In this document: piece after piece, positions 18,119 through 27,816 of the stretch | Layout: every line of letters begins with the position of its first letter | Numbering within the stretch: the first letter of the stretch is position 1 | Assembly: GCA_947486785.1 (NCBI GenBank) | Contig: CANKUU010000010.1 | Location: forward strand, 1 to 61,271 | Length of the DNA: 61,271 nucleotides | From: an uncultured Flavobacteriaceae bacterium | GTDB taxonomy: Bacteria; Bacteroidota; Bacteroidia; Flavobacteriales; Flavobacteriaceae | Direction: 5' to 3' | Position numbers and translations under genes: made by a program | Notes under the pieces: generated by a model | What the model saw: only the letters and a program-made list of their open reading frames with translations | The model's database searches: none | Told to the model about the DNA's origin: nothing

Positions 18119-19891
18119 TTAATCTACAATATTCATCTTCTTTAGTAAAAAAGAAGCATTCATATTTTTACAAATTCCTGTTTTAAATTTATAATCGAAA
18201 TGCAATTCATTATCAATAATTTCAGCATCAAAATAATGATTCTCTATTTGAGGTAGCGTATGTGCAGCTTCACAAAGACTCAAATCATGCGTAGCAATAA
18301 TTCCTGTAGATTTAGAGTCTACTAATTTTTCAACAAATTTTCGAGACCCCTCAGCCTTATCGGTACTATTTGTGCCTTTTAAAATTTCATCTAAAACAAT
18401 AAAGTATCGATCTTTCTTTATTTGATCGACAATGAATTTTAACCGCTTTAACTCAGAAAAGAAATACGATTCATCATCAGTTAATGAATCTGTTGTACGC
18501 ATGCTAGTAATTAACTTTGTTGGATGATAAACCACTTCTTTTGCACAAACAGGCAGGCCAATATTTGCCATTACAATATGTAGTGAAACGGTTCGTAAAA
18601 AGGTGCTTTTACCCGCCATATTAGCACCTGTGATGATAAAAAACTGTTCATTATCTATCTTAAAATTATTTAAAACACTTTTTTCTGGATCTACTAAAGG
18701 ATGCCCCGCATCGATAGATTGTAACACGCCCTTATCGGCACTAATTTTTGGAAATGTATAGTTTGGATGATTAAAAACGAAAGTGCCTAAACTTATATAT
18801 GCATCAAAAAAGGCTACTAGCTCAAACCAATCTTGTACCGCACTACCATACTTTTTAATCCATTCTTCTAATTGATATGAGGTTGCTAATCCTCTTAAAA
18901 AATATCCGTTACCAAATATTAAATAAAAAACATTGTTGTTTTGATCTATCTGCCCCAAAAGCTTCGAAAAATCCTTTAAAATTAAGGAAGCCTTTTTGCC
19001 CTCACTTTGTATTAATTCTTTTTTTTCTTTTAAAAGCTGTGATTTAAAATCAATTTCTTCTATACACTGTAAAAGTTTGTTGTATTGCTGAAAAGTAGAT
19101 TGAATTTTAGAACTATGATGTCCTAAATTTCTGATCTTACCTAAATACAATCCCGAAATTACAAATCCTATTAAGAGTTGAAGTAAAAGCATCCAACCAG
19201 ACAAGTATCCTAAAAAGTAGAGTGCAAATAAAACTAAGGATAGGATAGAAAAACATAAAGACAAATAACGCATTATTTTTGGCACAAAAGGCGAATAATC
19301 CGAAAGCCATTTTTGAATTGATTTAGTACTTGTTTTTGTTTGGGTTAAAGATGCTATTGCTGAAAATTTTTGACGCCATTCTGGTTCTTTAGAAAGTTCT
19401 ACTATAGCTTGCTGTTTTTCGACAATGTTGTCTATGGCATTTGCTTTATACATGCTAGCTAAGGCTTTACTGCCTTCTTCTAAGACCGTACGATTGCTGT
19501 ACTGATAAAAAGAACCTTTACCGAAAAGGTCAACATCTTGACTATAAAAATGAGTAGGATCCTTAAATTCTTCACCATCCGAAAGATCATAAAAATCGCG
19601 TTTCAAGACCTTAATTTCAGTTTCATTAATCTGCTTTAAAGCCAATAAAATATCGCGTTTGTATTGTAAATTGGTATGTCTAGAAATTAATAATAGAAAA
19701 AGAACGACAGCAACTAAAGCAATTGCTAACACCAATTTAGAATTACCAAAAAGAAAACTAATTGCTATGGCGGCACCTATAAAAACCAACAACCTTAAGA
19801 TACTTGAAACCACTAATTGCTCTTTAACTTTTGACAAAGCAGCAGCATGTTGTTTGATTTGATCTTCGTAGAAGCTTGCTAGATGCGACAT
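18119..19891 (-). CDS. Membrane-anchored MutS-like ATPase
   Basis: The 590 residues end in an ABC-type MutS ATPase domain: Walker A GANMAGKST (422-430), Walker B FIVLDE (497-502), followed by ILKGTNSTDK and the GIIATHD switch segment. Unlike true MutS it lacks the mismatch-recognition and connector domains. Instead it has two pairs of membrane spans (about 30-70 and 212-250) and a short core-like helical part (about 265-400). This branch is common in Bacteroidota and its role is unknown. DNA mismatch repair is doubtful because of the membrane anchors. The gene starts a two-gene minus-strand pair with the YdjM-like gene. Confidence 0.88.
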   Translation of the reverse strand: MSHLASFYEDQIKQHAAALSKVKEQLVVSSILRLLVFIGAAIAISFLFGNSKLVLAIALVAVVLFLLLISRHTNLQYKRDILLALKQINETEIKVLKRDFYDLSDGEEFKDPTHFYSQDVDLFGKGSFYQYSNRTVLEEGSKALASMYKANAIDNIVEKQQAIVELSKEPEWRQKFSAIASLTQTKTSTKSIQKWLSDYSPFVPKIMRYLSLCFSILSLVLFALYFLGYLSGWMLLLQLLIGFVISGLYLGKIRNLGHHSSKIQSTFQQYNKLLQCIEEIDFKSQLLKEKKELIQSEGKKASLILKDFSKLLGQIDQNNNVFYLIFGNGYFLRGLATSYQLEEWIKKYGSAVQDWFELVAFFDAYISLGTFVFNHPNYTFPKISADKGVLQSIDAGHPLVDPEKSVLNNFKIDNEQFFIITGANMAGKSTFLRTVSLHIVMANIGLPVCAKEVVYHPTKLITSMRTTDSLTDDESYFFSELKRLKFIVDQIKKDRYFIVLDEILKGTNSTDKAEGSRKFVEKLVDSKSTGIIATHDLSLCEAAHTLPQIENHYFDAEIIDNELHFDYKFKTGICKNMNASFLLKKMNIVD

Positions 19892-20394
19892 AGGAATAAA
19901 CTAATTTAAAAAGGCAAATATAGCTATAATGCATAAGCTATAGTGCTTTGTACTAAACATTACTATGTGCCCCAATTGATAGCATTAACACCAGGCAAAA
20001 TGGGTTAAACCAGAACAAAAAGGTAAATTATACCGGGTATCTAAAGAATTACTATAGTTTTAGGTCTCTGTCTTAATAGGTGTAACTGTTGATCTTAAAC
20101 AACTCAAAAAATTTCTATTCGCTTTACGTATAACTTTTTTAAACATTTTAATGATACAACATCTTTTAGCGCTCTTTTATAAAAACGCATCAAACCATAT
20201 CTTGCCCTTACTTTAAGCTAAAAACGAATCAGTTATTTTCTACCCTTTACCATTAAATTAGATTCTTTTTAGTCTTAATCTTTCTACATCTCTACAACGC
20301 AGGTAGTAAAAGGAAATTGATTCATTTAAACTGCTAAATTTATGGAGATATCGTGTAAACCTTCTTAAAAATGTTAAGAAGAAAATTATAGCAT
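19892..20394. other. 503-bp gap without a supported gene
   Basis: No coding signal seen. A perfect 8-bp hairpin (CTTCTTAA at 20361-20368 with TTAAGAAG at 20374-20381) lies just after the stop of the YjbR-like gene on the minus strand. It may end that transcript, although no T-run follows. Confidence 0.4.
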
Positions 20395-20754
20395 TTAGCT
20401 TAAAGTAGCTAACTCTAACTTTAGTTTCTTGGTAAGTTTAGAAACTACCAAATCATAGGAGTGATCTATAAGTTGGAGTATCAAATTTGACGGCAATTGT
20501 TCTATAATTAGCGTATTCCAATGTTTTTTACTCATATGAAAACCAGGTATTATTGCACCGTCGTAAGTTTCACGAAGTTCAATAGCCTTTTCTGGGTCAC
20601 ACTTTAAGTTCACACTTGCAGGTATATTTTCTAAACCTGAAAGGGCAAACATTTTTCCCATTACTTTAAACACTAAGGTTTTCTCATCAAAAGGAAAATC
20701 TTCGGTGACACCTTTTTTTGCAATACAATAATTTCTAAATTCTTCAATATTCAT
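20395..20754 (-). CDS. MmcQ/YjbR-family protein
   Basis: I place the start at the ATG at 20754 (119 aa, MNIEEFRNYC), because the longer frame begins with TTG at 20766. Family features are an N-terminal FRNYC-type helix, FPFDEKTLVFKVMGKMFAL, the conserved NLKCDP segment, and the C-terminal motif GFHMSKKHWNTL. MmcQ/YjbR proteins adopt a CyaY-like double-wing DNA-binding fold. Their cellular function is not known. It is the last gene in a minus-strand run from 25084 to 20395. Confidence 0.9.
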   Translation of the reverse strand: MNIEEFRNYCIAKKGVTEDFPFDEKTLVFKVMGKMFALSGLENIPASVNLKCDPEKAIELRETYDGAIIPGFHMSKKHWNTLIIEQLPSNLILQLIDHSYDLVVSKLTKKLKLELATLS

Positions 20755-20786
20755 CCTATGCGACAAAGTTTACCTAATAAATTTAC

Positions 20787-21110
20787 TTAAATTTCTTTTG
20801 AATCGTAAACCACAACCTTACCCCATAATTGACTTGACTCTTTAATGAAAATTTGATGAGGCTCCTCTTCTTGATAGCTAAGCTGCGCAGCTGCCGAATC
20901 GAAAGTTACAATTAACGAATAGGTAAAAGAACCATCTACAACAGCTCTACTAGCAGGCATAGGTGTTCCTATAAATTTTGTTTTTGCATACTTAGAATGT
21001 TTTAAAAACTTTTTTAATGAAGCCTCAAAAGCCATGCAATCTTCTTGACTATTTGGGTTTTTGAGCCAAAAATAAACAACATGCACAAAAGTGGAGTCAA
21101 ATTCTTTCAT
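20787..21110 (-). CDS. Dabb-domain (stress-response A/B barrel) protein
   Basis: This 107-residue protein covers a single dimeric alpha/beta-barrel (Dabb) domain: FVHVVYFWLKN at the start, a central helix with FLKHSKYAKTKFIGTP, then SFTYSLIVTFDS and HQIFIKESSQLWGKVVVYD at the end. Dabb proteins are small dimers, some with a role in stress response or as ring-modifying enzymes. There is no evidence here for a specific substrate. It lies 32 bp before the YjbR-like gene and likely shares its transcript. Confidence 0.88.
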   Translation of the reverse strand: MKEFDSTFVHVVYFWLKNPNSQEDCMAFEASLKKFLKHSKYAKTKFIGTPMPASRAVVDGSFTYSLIVTFDSAAAQLSYQEEEPHQIFIKESSQLWGKVVVYDSKEI

Positions 21111-21182
21111 TGTAAGGTTATCCTAAATTAACAGTAAAATTTAAGCTTTTTAAATAAGCGTAAAATTAGTTATTGAAAACGA

Positions 21183-21809
21183 TTATTCTTCAGCAGAAGT
21201 AATTCTCTTTTTATCACCAATTTCTAAAGCCGAATAATCTAATTTCCAGCCTATAGTAGCAACAATAGATTCCATAAGCAAAACTGCTTGTAGCGCCTCT
21301 TTTCTTGCAGTAGCCATCAAGCCACTTTCTGGTATTTTTTCTAAAATGTGATTCTTCGCCTCATTATTTAAAGTTGTTAAATCATCAGGAGAGAAAGAAT
21401 TAAACATTCCGTTTTTAATATCGTAGAATTCTAACTCTGGCTGAACAGACAGCACTTCAGGCTGCGGAAAATTGGTTAAAATTATTCGTTTACTATCTAC
21501 ATCAGATGTAATTTCAACCTTCTTTAAATCATAGCCTATTTGCGCTTTTGCATTTATTACCACCAAAGCCTTTTTCTTACTAGATACCAAACTTAAAAAA
21601 CGTTCTTTGGTATTTTCATATTTATAGATTTCAGCAAAATCACCTTCAACAGTAATTAATTTACTCACACTTCTAATTTTTTCTAATAACACCGTAGATT
21701 GATGAATAGTAACTTCTTTACTTTGCTTTCTTTTAAAGAACGTGTAGGCCCAATAGGTAGTAAATACTCCTAAAACTAATCCTAAAAAGGTATCAAAAAT
21801 ACTATCCAT
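21183..21809 (-). CDS. DUF4230-domain membrane-anchored protein
   Basis: The protein has 208 residues with an N-terminal hydrophobic segment (about 6-22) that anchors it in the membrane, followed by a KRKQSK positive stop. The rest matches the DUF4230 pattern: LLEKIRSVSKLITVEGDF, KALVVINAKAQIGYDLKKV and ILTNFPQPEVLSVQPE, with mixed alpha/beta and no enzyme motifs. The function is unknown. It is part of the minus-strand run, with about 70 bp to the next gene. Confidence 0.87.
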   Translation of the reverse strand: MDSIFDTFLGLVLGVFTTYWAYTFFKRKQSKEVTIHQSTVLLEKIRSVSKLITVEGDFAEIYKYENTKERFLSLVSSKKKALVVINAKAQIGYDLKKVEITSDVDSKRIILTNFPQPEVLSVQPELEFYDIKNGMFNSFSPDDLTTLNNEAKNHILEKIPESGLMATARKEALQAVLLMESIVATIGWKLDYSALEIGDKKRITSAEE

Positions 21810-22013
21810 TTTCTTAAACTATTGTGCCAAAAGGCTTGTTTTATATAAGTAACGTATTTGCTTAAAAATTATATCGTTTAATCTATAGTGATGTATTAAA
21901 ATAGAATAATTAAGCTTGGCCGCACAAATGGTATTACAAGAATAACACCAAAAATAAGTAAATATCGTACGCGTATTAAATTGGTTTATTTTTTAAAAAA
22001 AATGGAATAGGCA

Positions 22014-22751
22014 CTAGTCTTCTATTTTATATAAAACTGGACGACTGGGGCTAGCATCATTTTCGAATGGCGCTACTTGAAGATTTAAAAAATAAGTGCC
22101 ATCTTTAATACTGTTGGGCACATAAATAAGTTCAGTAATAGTAGCGTTTTTACGCAGTTTTTTGTCGTAATTCCAAAAAGCTTTATGACACAACAACGCC
22201 CCTGAATCTTTTTCTTTATCAACAGAAGGCAAATCTATAAGTAAGTGATTTACCCCTTGACTTACTAAAAATTTAGCGGCTTCTTCTAGCATATATGTTG
22301 GATTACTATGCGAATATTGCCGGGTTAATTTTGATCGTGTATTTGGAAGTGTTCGTATTATAACCGCTTCTCTTTTTTTGTTACCAAGGGCGTATTTCAA
22401 CTGCTTTTTAGAGAGTACAAAATCATCTTGATACTTTTCTGGCGCTATTGTAATAAGTTCTGCTTTAAAGAAAAATTGATTTAGACATTTATTAATTGAA
22501 TACAACTCTTCTGTAATATGCCCCACACATTCTGTATGTGTGCCATGTGCGTGCGGATTAAAACAAATATCATTAAAATTGATAGATGCACCCGCTGCAA
22601 CTGCGCCAATAAATTCTTCTTCTTTATGAGGTGTAATTGTAGGATGACTAACGTACCATGCATTAACATTAGCAGCGTTGCCCCTCAAAGGCATAGATAT
22701 ATCTAATGGTTTAGATAAATTGATATAATAATTATTGATTTTTGCTTTCAT
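22014..22751 (-). CDS. Cyclase-family (kynurenine formamidase-like) metal hydrolase
   Basis: The 245-residue protein belongs to the cyclase family, which includes bacterial kynurenine formamidase. The metal-site motif reads HAHGTHTECVGH (67-78), where the usual Asp of HxGTHxD is Glu74. A second region, VNHLLIDLPSVDKEKDSGA followed by CHKAFWNYD, matches the family's downstream metal and catalytic segment. It likely cleaves an arylformamide or a related amide. No other kynurenine-pathway gene is near, so the substrate remains open. It sits 64 bp after hemW. Confidence 0.85.
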   Translation of the reverse strand: MKAKINNYYINLSKPLDISMPLRGNAANVNAWYVSHPTITPHKEEEFIGAVAAGASINFNDICFNPHAHGTHTECVGHITEELYSINKCLNQFFFKAELITIAPEKYQDDFVLSKKQLKYALGNKKREAVIIRTLPNTRSKLTRQYSHSNPTYMLEEAAKFLVSQGVNHLLIDLPSVDKEKDSGALLCHKAFWNYDKKLRKNATITELIYVPNSIKDGTYFLNLQVAPFENDASPSRPVLYKIED

Positions 22752-22815
22752 ATACTATTGTCTTTATAAGCTATAGACTGCAACAAAGTTTCGACTTCTT
22801 ATCAGAAGTTTAAAA

Positions 22816-23955
22816 TTAGGTTTCTTCTAATTTAATCATAAACAAATCGCTAGCGATACCATCTGTTAAAAATCGCCCTTTTTTTGTAGTTACAAGGGTT
22901 TCTTCTTTAAGTATCAGTAAATTTTGTGTCAGAAATTTTTTGCTTTGCTTAAGCAAATAATGGTAATACTCTTCACCAAAAAGAGCTTTAACTTTTACCA
23001 TAGAAACGCCCCAAATAGTTCTTAAACCCGTCATAACAAATTCGTTATAAGCATCGGTAGTTGTTAGCAGCTCTGAAGTTTGCGGCAATATTTCTTTTTC
23101 AATAGACGCTATGTATTTTGAATTATTACGAACATTCCAACTACGACTCCTTCCATTAAACGAATGCGCTGATGGCCCAATTCCTATATATTTCTTTTGA
23201 AGCCAATAGGCGGTATTATTTTTGGAAAAAAAACCAGGCTTTGCAAAATTTGATATCTCATAGCCTATAAAACCAGATTCCTCTAAAGTGTTCGTAAGAA
23301 CATTAAAATGAGAAAGGGCAACTTCATCGTCTACAGATGGCACAATACCTTTTTTTATAAAATGTGCTAAGACTGTTCTTGGTTCTACGGTAAGGGCATA
23401 ACTAGAAATATGAGAAATATCGAAAGATAATGCCTTTTGAATGTTCTGTTTCCAGCGATCAGTACTCATTTTAGGAATTCCGTAGATTAAATCGATAGAG
23501 ATATTATCAAAATATTTTTTTGCTCTACGTATACTATATTCGGCATCAAAAGAAGTGTGAGCCCTATTCATCAGCTTTAAATCATCTTCAAAAAAAGACT
23601 GAACGCCTATACTTAATCGGTTGATACGACTCAAAGCAAGTTGCTCTATTTGATTTCCAAATAAGTCGTCGGGGTTAGCTTCGAGTGTAATTTCTGGAGT
23701 ATTAACTACCTTATAGTACTTAAAAACGGTTTTTATAATGCTGTTAATTTCTTCAACTGTTAAAAGGGAGGGTGTTCCGCCGCCAAAATATATAGTTTCT
23801 ACGTTTTGATCTGAAAATTCATCTTTACGAAGTATTAGCTCTTTTTTTAAGGCCAAAACCATCTCTTCTCTCTTCGACAACGAAGTTGAAAAATGGAAAT
23901 CGCAATAATAGCAAGCTTGCTTACAAAAAGGAATGTGAATATAAATTCCGCTCAT
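22816..23955 (-). CDS. hemW: HemW-type radical SAM protein (haem chaperone)
   Basis: The 379-residue radical SAM protein carries the [4Fe-4S] motif CKQACYYC (Cys11, 15, 18) followed by DFHF, the HemW-type ending rather than the CxC of HemN. Other motifs: YFGGGTPS, EANPDD, RLSIGVQSF, and the C-terminal HemW/HemN domain with GLRTIWGV. HemW is thought to insert haem into respiratory enzymes rather than oxidise coproporphyrinogen. A true HemN is encoded at 47754-49115. It lies 44 bp after ruvC. Confidence 0.93.
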   Translation of the reverse strand: MSGIYIHIPFCKQACYYCDFHFSTSLSKREEMVLALKKELILRKDEFSDQNVETIYFGGGTPSLLTVEEINSIIKTVFKYYKVVNTPEITLEANPDDLFGNQIEQLALSRINRLSIGVQSFFEDDLKLMNRAHTSFDAEYSIRRAKKYFDNISIDLIYGIPKMSTDRWKQNIQKALSFDISHISSYALTVEPRTVLAHFIKKGIVPSVDDEVALSHFNVLTNTLEESGFIGYEISNFAKPGFFSKNNTAYWLQKKYIGIGPSAHSFNGRSRSWNVRNNSKYIASIEKEILPQTSELLTTTDAYNEFVMTGLRTIWGVSMVKVKALFGEEYYHYLLKQSKKFLTQNLLILKEETLVTTKKGRFLTDGIASDLFMIKLEET

Positions 23956-23999
23956 AAAAAATTTAAAAAAAAAGAAATAAAATAGGTGTAAAAAACATC

Positions 24000-24554
24000 T
24001 TATTTCTTAACTCGTGATTTATTTTGTTTTACGAAGGCATCCCAGCCAGTATAGCTTTTACCCGACGCTATACGTCCTTCATTATAAAAGTGGCAAACCG
24101 CAGCCGCAAGGCCGTCAGTGGCATCTAAATTTTTAGGTAATGTTTTTAGGTCTAAAACACTTTGCAGCATTTTGGCAACTTGCTCTTTACTTGCGTTACC
24201 GTTGCCTGTTATTGCCATTTTTATCTTCTTAGGAAGGTATTCTGTTATTGGTATTTCTCTTGATAAGCCTGCTGCCATAGCAACTCCTTGTGCACGGCCA
24301 AGCTTTAACATAGATTGTACATTTTTACCAAAAAAAGGAGCTTCAATAGCTATTTCATCTGGATGATACGTGTCAATAAGCTCAATAGTACGCTCAAAAA
24401 TGAGTTTTAGTTTGGTGTAAGGATCTTTGTACTTATTTAATAAAAGTTCGTTCATTTGAACAAACTTCATTTTTTTATTTACCACACTTATGAGGCCAAA
24501 ACCCATTATTGTTGTACCCGGATCGATACCTAAAATTATTTTTTCGTTTACCAA
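24000..24554 (-). CDS. ruvC: Holliday-junction resolvase RuvC (TTG start)
   Basis: RuvC is the endonuclease that resolves Holliday junctions with RuvAB. The first catalytic Asp is in GIDPGTTIMGFGLI, a Glu is in IAIEAPFF, and the final Asp pair is in LDATDGLAAAVCH. There is no ATG before the GIDPG block. The frame can start at TTG 24587 or TTG 24554. I prefer 24554 (184 aa, starting MVNEKIILGIDPG), because RuvC normally has only a few residues before this block. It follows the lipoprotein gene by about 53 bp. Confidence 0.92.
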   Translation of the reverse strand: MVNEKIILGIDPGTTIMGFGLISVVNKKMKFVQMNELLLNKYKDPYTKLKLIFERTIELIDTYHPDEIAIEAPFFGKNVQSMLKLGRAQGVAMAAGLSREIPITEYLPKKIKMAITGNGNASKEQVAKMLQSVLDLKTLPKNLDATDGLAAAVCHFYNEGRIASGKSYTGWDAFVKQNKSRVKK

Positions 24555-24607
24555 TATAAAATTACTTTTCGCTTTTGTAACTACCAATACGTTATTAACT
24601 TCAACAA

Positions 24608-25084
24608 CTATTTCGAATTCAATAAAATCGGCATTCTAAATTTTGTATTAACAGGCACACCTCGTTTAAGTGCAGGATATATAGTTGGCAAACTCTTTAA
24701 ACTCTTAGTTAATAAAGCTACAAACTCTTTCTTTTGACGTCCTAAAATCTCTTTATTTTCAATAGCAACAATATGCACATTGCCGTCATTCTTGATGCGA
24801 AAATCTAAATAAATAACAGAATCTACTTCTTTTTCGCTTTTTAAACTAAACGCCTTTAAATCAGCTGATAGATGCGATAGTATTTTTTTTTCAAAACAAA
24901 TTCTTTGCAAGGTTTTTGTTACCGTCTCATCACAATCACTAAACAAAGGGTAAGCATCAACGTCGCTCCAATCAATTTGCAGCAATTTTTCATTCACTAA
25001 CTTTTGCATCTTTTCCTCTTTCGTATCAAAAAGACTACAAGAAGTAATGCTACATAAAATAACTATCCAAAAAAGCCTTTGCAT
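24608..25084 (-). CDS. Small lipoprotein with TonB-C-like domain
   Basis: This is a 158-residue protein with a lipobox signal (SITSC, Cys16). The C-terminal part (about 85-155: IKNDGNVHIVAIENKEI, LLTKSLKSLPTIYPA, GVPVNTKFRMPI) has the rhythm of a TonB C-terminal domain, as in many Bacteroidota TonB-like lipoproteins. It lacks the membrane anchor and Pro-rich spacer of an energy-transducing TonB. The function is unknown. It is the first gene of the minus-strand run that includes ruvC and hemW. Confidence 0.75.
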   Translation of the reverse strand: MQRLFWIVILCSITSCSLFDTKEEKMQKLVNEKLLQIDWSDVDAYPLFSDCDETVTKTLQRICFEKKILSHLSADLKAFSLKSEKEVDSVIYLDFRIKNDGNVHIVAIENKEILGRQKKEFVALLTKSLKSLPTIYPALKRGVPVNTKFRMPILLNSK

Positions 25085-25380
25085 GCACCTTAATTCTTTG
25101 GATGAAATTACAATTTTTTAGGGAAATGCCCTCTCTTAAAACAATATAGAAAACGAAATATTCATTTTTACACCTGCCAAGTCGCTCTGCGCATTGCAAA
25201 GATGAATTTTCTACAAGAAATAGAATCTAAAATGAAGCGCAACGATTATTATTTTAGAATGTAAATAAGCGCAATAAGTCTATAAATATTTTAATTTAAA
25301 TAATAGATTTCAAGTGCTCCTTTTTCTTTAATAAATGTAACAAACACCTTAAATAGTCGACTAATGGTTTAAATTCAATT

Positions 25381-25893
25381 ATGGATATTGTTTTACTTTT
25401 TTTTGGTGCACTTTTTATTCTTGTTGGTATTGTCGGTAGCTTTTTGCCCATTTTACCCGGCCCTCCTCTGAGTTGGGTAGGTCTATTATTACTCTTTCTT
25501 ACCAAAGCGGTTACTGATAATTGGTGGTTTTTAGGTATTCTTGGGGCCATAGCACTTTTAGTTTTTGCATTAGATTATATCATACCTGCTATGGGGACTA
25601 AAAAATTTGGCGGCACCAAAGCAGGTATGATAGGCACCACAATAGGGCTAATAGTAGGAATTTTAGCACCCATACCGTTAGGTATTATAATTGGTCCTTT
25701 TGTAGGCGCTTTTTTAGGTGAGCTTTCTAACAAAGCAGATAGTACAACGGCGCTTAAAGCTGCTTTTGGTTCTTTTCTTGGCTTTTTAACGGGTGCGTTT
25801 ATGAAGTTTGTAGTCGCCATGATATTTTTAGGCGTTTTTATAAAAACGGTATGGGAATATAAAGAGGGTTTATTTCCTTTTTTTTATTCATAA
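25381..25893 (+). CDS. DUF456-family membrane protein
   Basis: The 170-residue protein is almost wholly hydrophobic with about five spans. Features of DUF456: GSFLPILPGPPLSWVG near the start, a central conserved MGTKKFGGTKAGMIG loop (residues about 72-86), and Gly-zipper helices (GLIVGILAPIPLGIIIGPF, then FVGAFLGELS). Function unknown, perhaps a small membrane carrier or structural protein. It is divergent from the lipoprotein-ruvC run. Confidence 0.88.
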   Translation: MDIVLLFFGALFILVGIVGSFLPILPGPPLSWVGLLLLFLTKAVTDNWWFLGILGAIALLVFALDYIIPAMGTKKFGGTKAGMIGTTIGLIVGILAPIPLGIIIGPFVGAFLGELSNKADSTTALKAAFGSFLGFLTGAFMKFVVAMIFLGVFIKTVWEYKEGLFPFFYS

Positions 25894-26163
25894 AACACAA
25901 TTGCATAGCTACAGCCCTATTTATAAAAAACCCTGTTTGTATTTGGTCTACTACTAAAACGCGTAAAATTAAGCTTATAATAATACCTAAATTTAATTAC
26001 TACCTTTCTTATTAGCTGACTTTGTAAAAAAGCAATGGGTTACCTCTTTTATTGGACCTAAACTTTCATTACCCTTTAATGATTGTTGATACAAAAAACG
26101 AGTCCGATGCTATTAATCCTAGAGTATAGACTTCTAAAAAATTATGCTTTAAAAACAAAGATA

Positions 26164-26718
26164 TTAATCCATCCAAACTACTTTATCGGCAATGGGTTTT
26201 CTTGTAGAATTGGCAGGTTCATCGTCGTAATAACCCATATAAAAAAAGCCCAAACATTTTTCGCCTTCGTTAAAATTGAAAAAATCACCCATGTATTTGA
26301 TAAGTCCGGGGGAGCTCCAATAACATCCAATTCCCATTTCTGTGCAGCAAAGCCACATATTCTGCACAGCCATAGCCGTTGCAGCAACTTCTTCCCACTC
26401 AGGCACACTTTCTGCAAGATCTCTTTGCATACAAACCGCTATAATTGCCCCAGCTTTTGTAGGATTTTCAATGAGTTTTTTAACTTTAAACTCTTTCGGC
26501 TTTGGTTCGTTTTCTAAATACTTCAAAGATAAAAATAGCCCCAATTTTGATTGCGACTCACCTTGTAAAACTCTAAAACGCCAAGGTTCTGTTTTTTTGT
26601 GATTCGGAGCCCAATTAGCAGCTTCTAAAATCTGTTCTATTATTGCTTTAGAAATGGGCTTATCAATATATTGTGCAGGAAATACAGAACGTCTCTTTCT
26701 AATTAAATCAAAAATCAT
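26164..26718 (-). CDS. Nitroreductase-family FMN oxidoreductase
   Basis: The 184-residue protein has the size and motifs of the YdjA-like nitroreductases: LIRKRRSVFPAQYIDKPI (FMN phosphate site), AANWAPNHKKTEPWRF, a central VAATAMAVQNMWLCCTEMGIGCYW helix pair, and the C-terminal GFFYMGYYDD. Members are dimeric FMN enzymes that reduce nitroaromatics, quinones or other acceptors with NAD(P)H. Its physiological substrate is not evident. It is monocistronic, downstream of the LysR gene on the same strand. Confidence 0.92.
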   Translation of the reverse strand: MIFDLIRKRRSVFPAQYIDKPISKAIIEQILEAANWAPNHKKTEPWRFRVLQGESQSKLGLFLSLKYLENEPKPKEFKVKKLIENPTKAGAIIAVCMQRDLAESVPEWEEVAATAMAVQNMWLCCTEMGIGCYWSSPGLIKYMGDFFNFNEGEKCLGFFYMGYYDDEPANSTRKPIADKVVWMD

Positions 26719-26857
26719 AACAAAATTCTTTTGTGTGTTACTTGCCCCATCTGAGCATAAAAATGCTGTAAAAATACCTCATTTAATTGTGATTAATGCA
26801 CCCGCACCATCTAATAAAGATTTTAGAATTTTTTGGCGGTTATTTCATATCATATTT

Positions 26858-27748
26858 TTAAGCCTCCCCTAAAATTAAATCCATACACCGATGCAGGGCG
26901 GGGTTTCTGTTTTCTTTTTTCCAAATTACAGAAAGTACTGCCTTCTGTTTTATATTTTTCAATTCAATAAATTTAACATCCATCTTAAAACCGAACTGCA
27001 ATGCTGTAGGCACAATAGCAATACCCAAGTGATTCTCTACAAGTTTAAATATGGTTTGGGCATGCACCGATTTATGCGAAATATTAGGCGTAAAACCAGC
27101 ATCTTCACAAATACTCATAATTGTAGCGTAATATAGGGGACTATAATCTTTTGAAAACAAAATAAAATCTTCCTCAGATAACTGGCTAATATTTTTAAAC
27201 TGTGCTTCGTTAATAGGATGATTTTTGGGCAGCACAATCGAAAAAGTATCTTCGAAAACTGGGTAAATAGATACACCTTTGGGTGCTGAGGCCACACGTA
27301 CAAAACCAAGATCTAATCTATTCTTCTCTATGGCATCAAGCTGGGCTTGGTTAGTTAGCTCCTCTAAGCTTGTTTTTACCTTCGAATGACTTTTCTTTAA
27401 CTTAAGTAATAATTGAGGAACTACGTTTTGCATGGCAGAGCCTAAAAACCCAATTCTTATTTCTCCCACAACACCCCTATCGATAAGTTTTAACTGTTTT
27501 TCTGTACGTTCTAAATGATTCAAAAGTAGCTGTAATTCATCTTTTAGATATTTCCCTGCAGGGGTAAGTCTTACTTTTCTATTACTACGAATAAACAATT
27601 GAGCATCTAGTATTTCCTCCATCTGTTTAATTTGCCGACTTAAACCAGGCTGTGAAATATAAAGTTTTTCGGCAGCCTTTCGATAATGTAATTCATCGGC
27701 AACCGCCAAAAAGTACTTAAAATGTCGCAATTCTAATTGATAACTCAT
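26858..27748 (-). CDS. LysR-family transcriptional regulator divergent from hut
   Basis: The 296 residues show a typical N-terminal winged HTH (MSYQLELRHFKYFLAVADEL, then AEKLYISQPGLSRQIKQME) and a two-lobed LysR substrate-binding domain (about 90-290). It is transcribed away from hutH with only 78 bp between the two start codons, the classic arrangement in which LysR proteins control the neighbour and themselves. It is the likely regulator of histidine degradation, perhaps sensing urocanate or another intermediate. The ligand is not known from sequence. Confidence 0.9.
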   Translation of the reverse strand: MSYQLELRHFKYFLAVADELHYRKAAEKLYISQPGLSRQIKQMEEILDAQLFIRSNRKVRLTPAGKYLKDELQLLLNHLERTEKQLKLIDRGVVGEIRIGFLGSAMQNVVPQLLLKLKKSHSKVKTSLEELTNQAQLDAIEKNRLDLGFVRVASAPKGVSIYPVFEDTFSIVLPKNHPINEAQFKNISQLSEEDFILFSKDYSPLYYATIMSICEDAGFTPNISHKSVHAQTIFKLVENHLGIAIVPTALQFGFKMDVKFIELKNIKQKAVLSVIWKKENRNPALHRCMDLILGEA

Positions 27749-27816
27749 AGTAATTGATTATTAACCTAATTGGTATTGGTAATTATCAAAAGTACATTGT
27801 ATTTTTATTCAAACAA

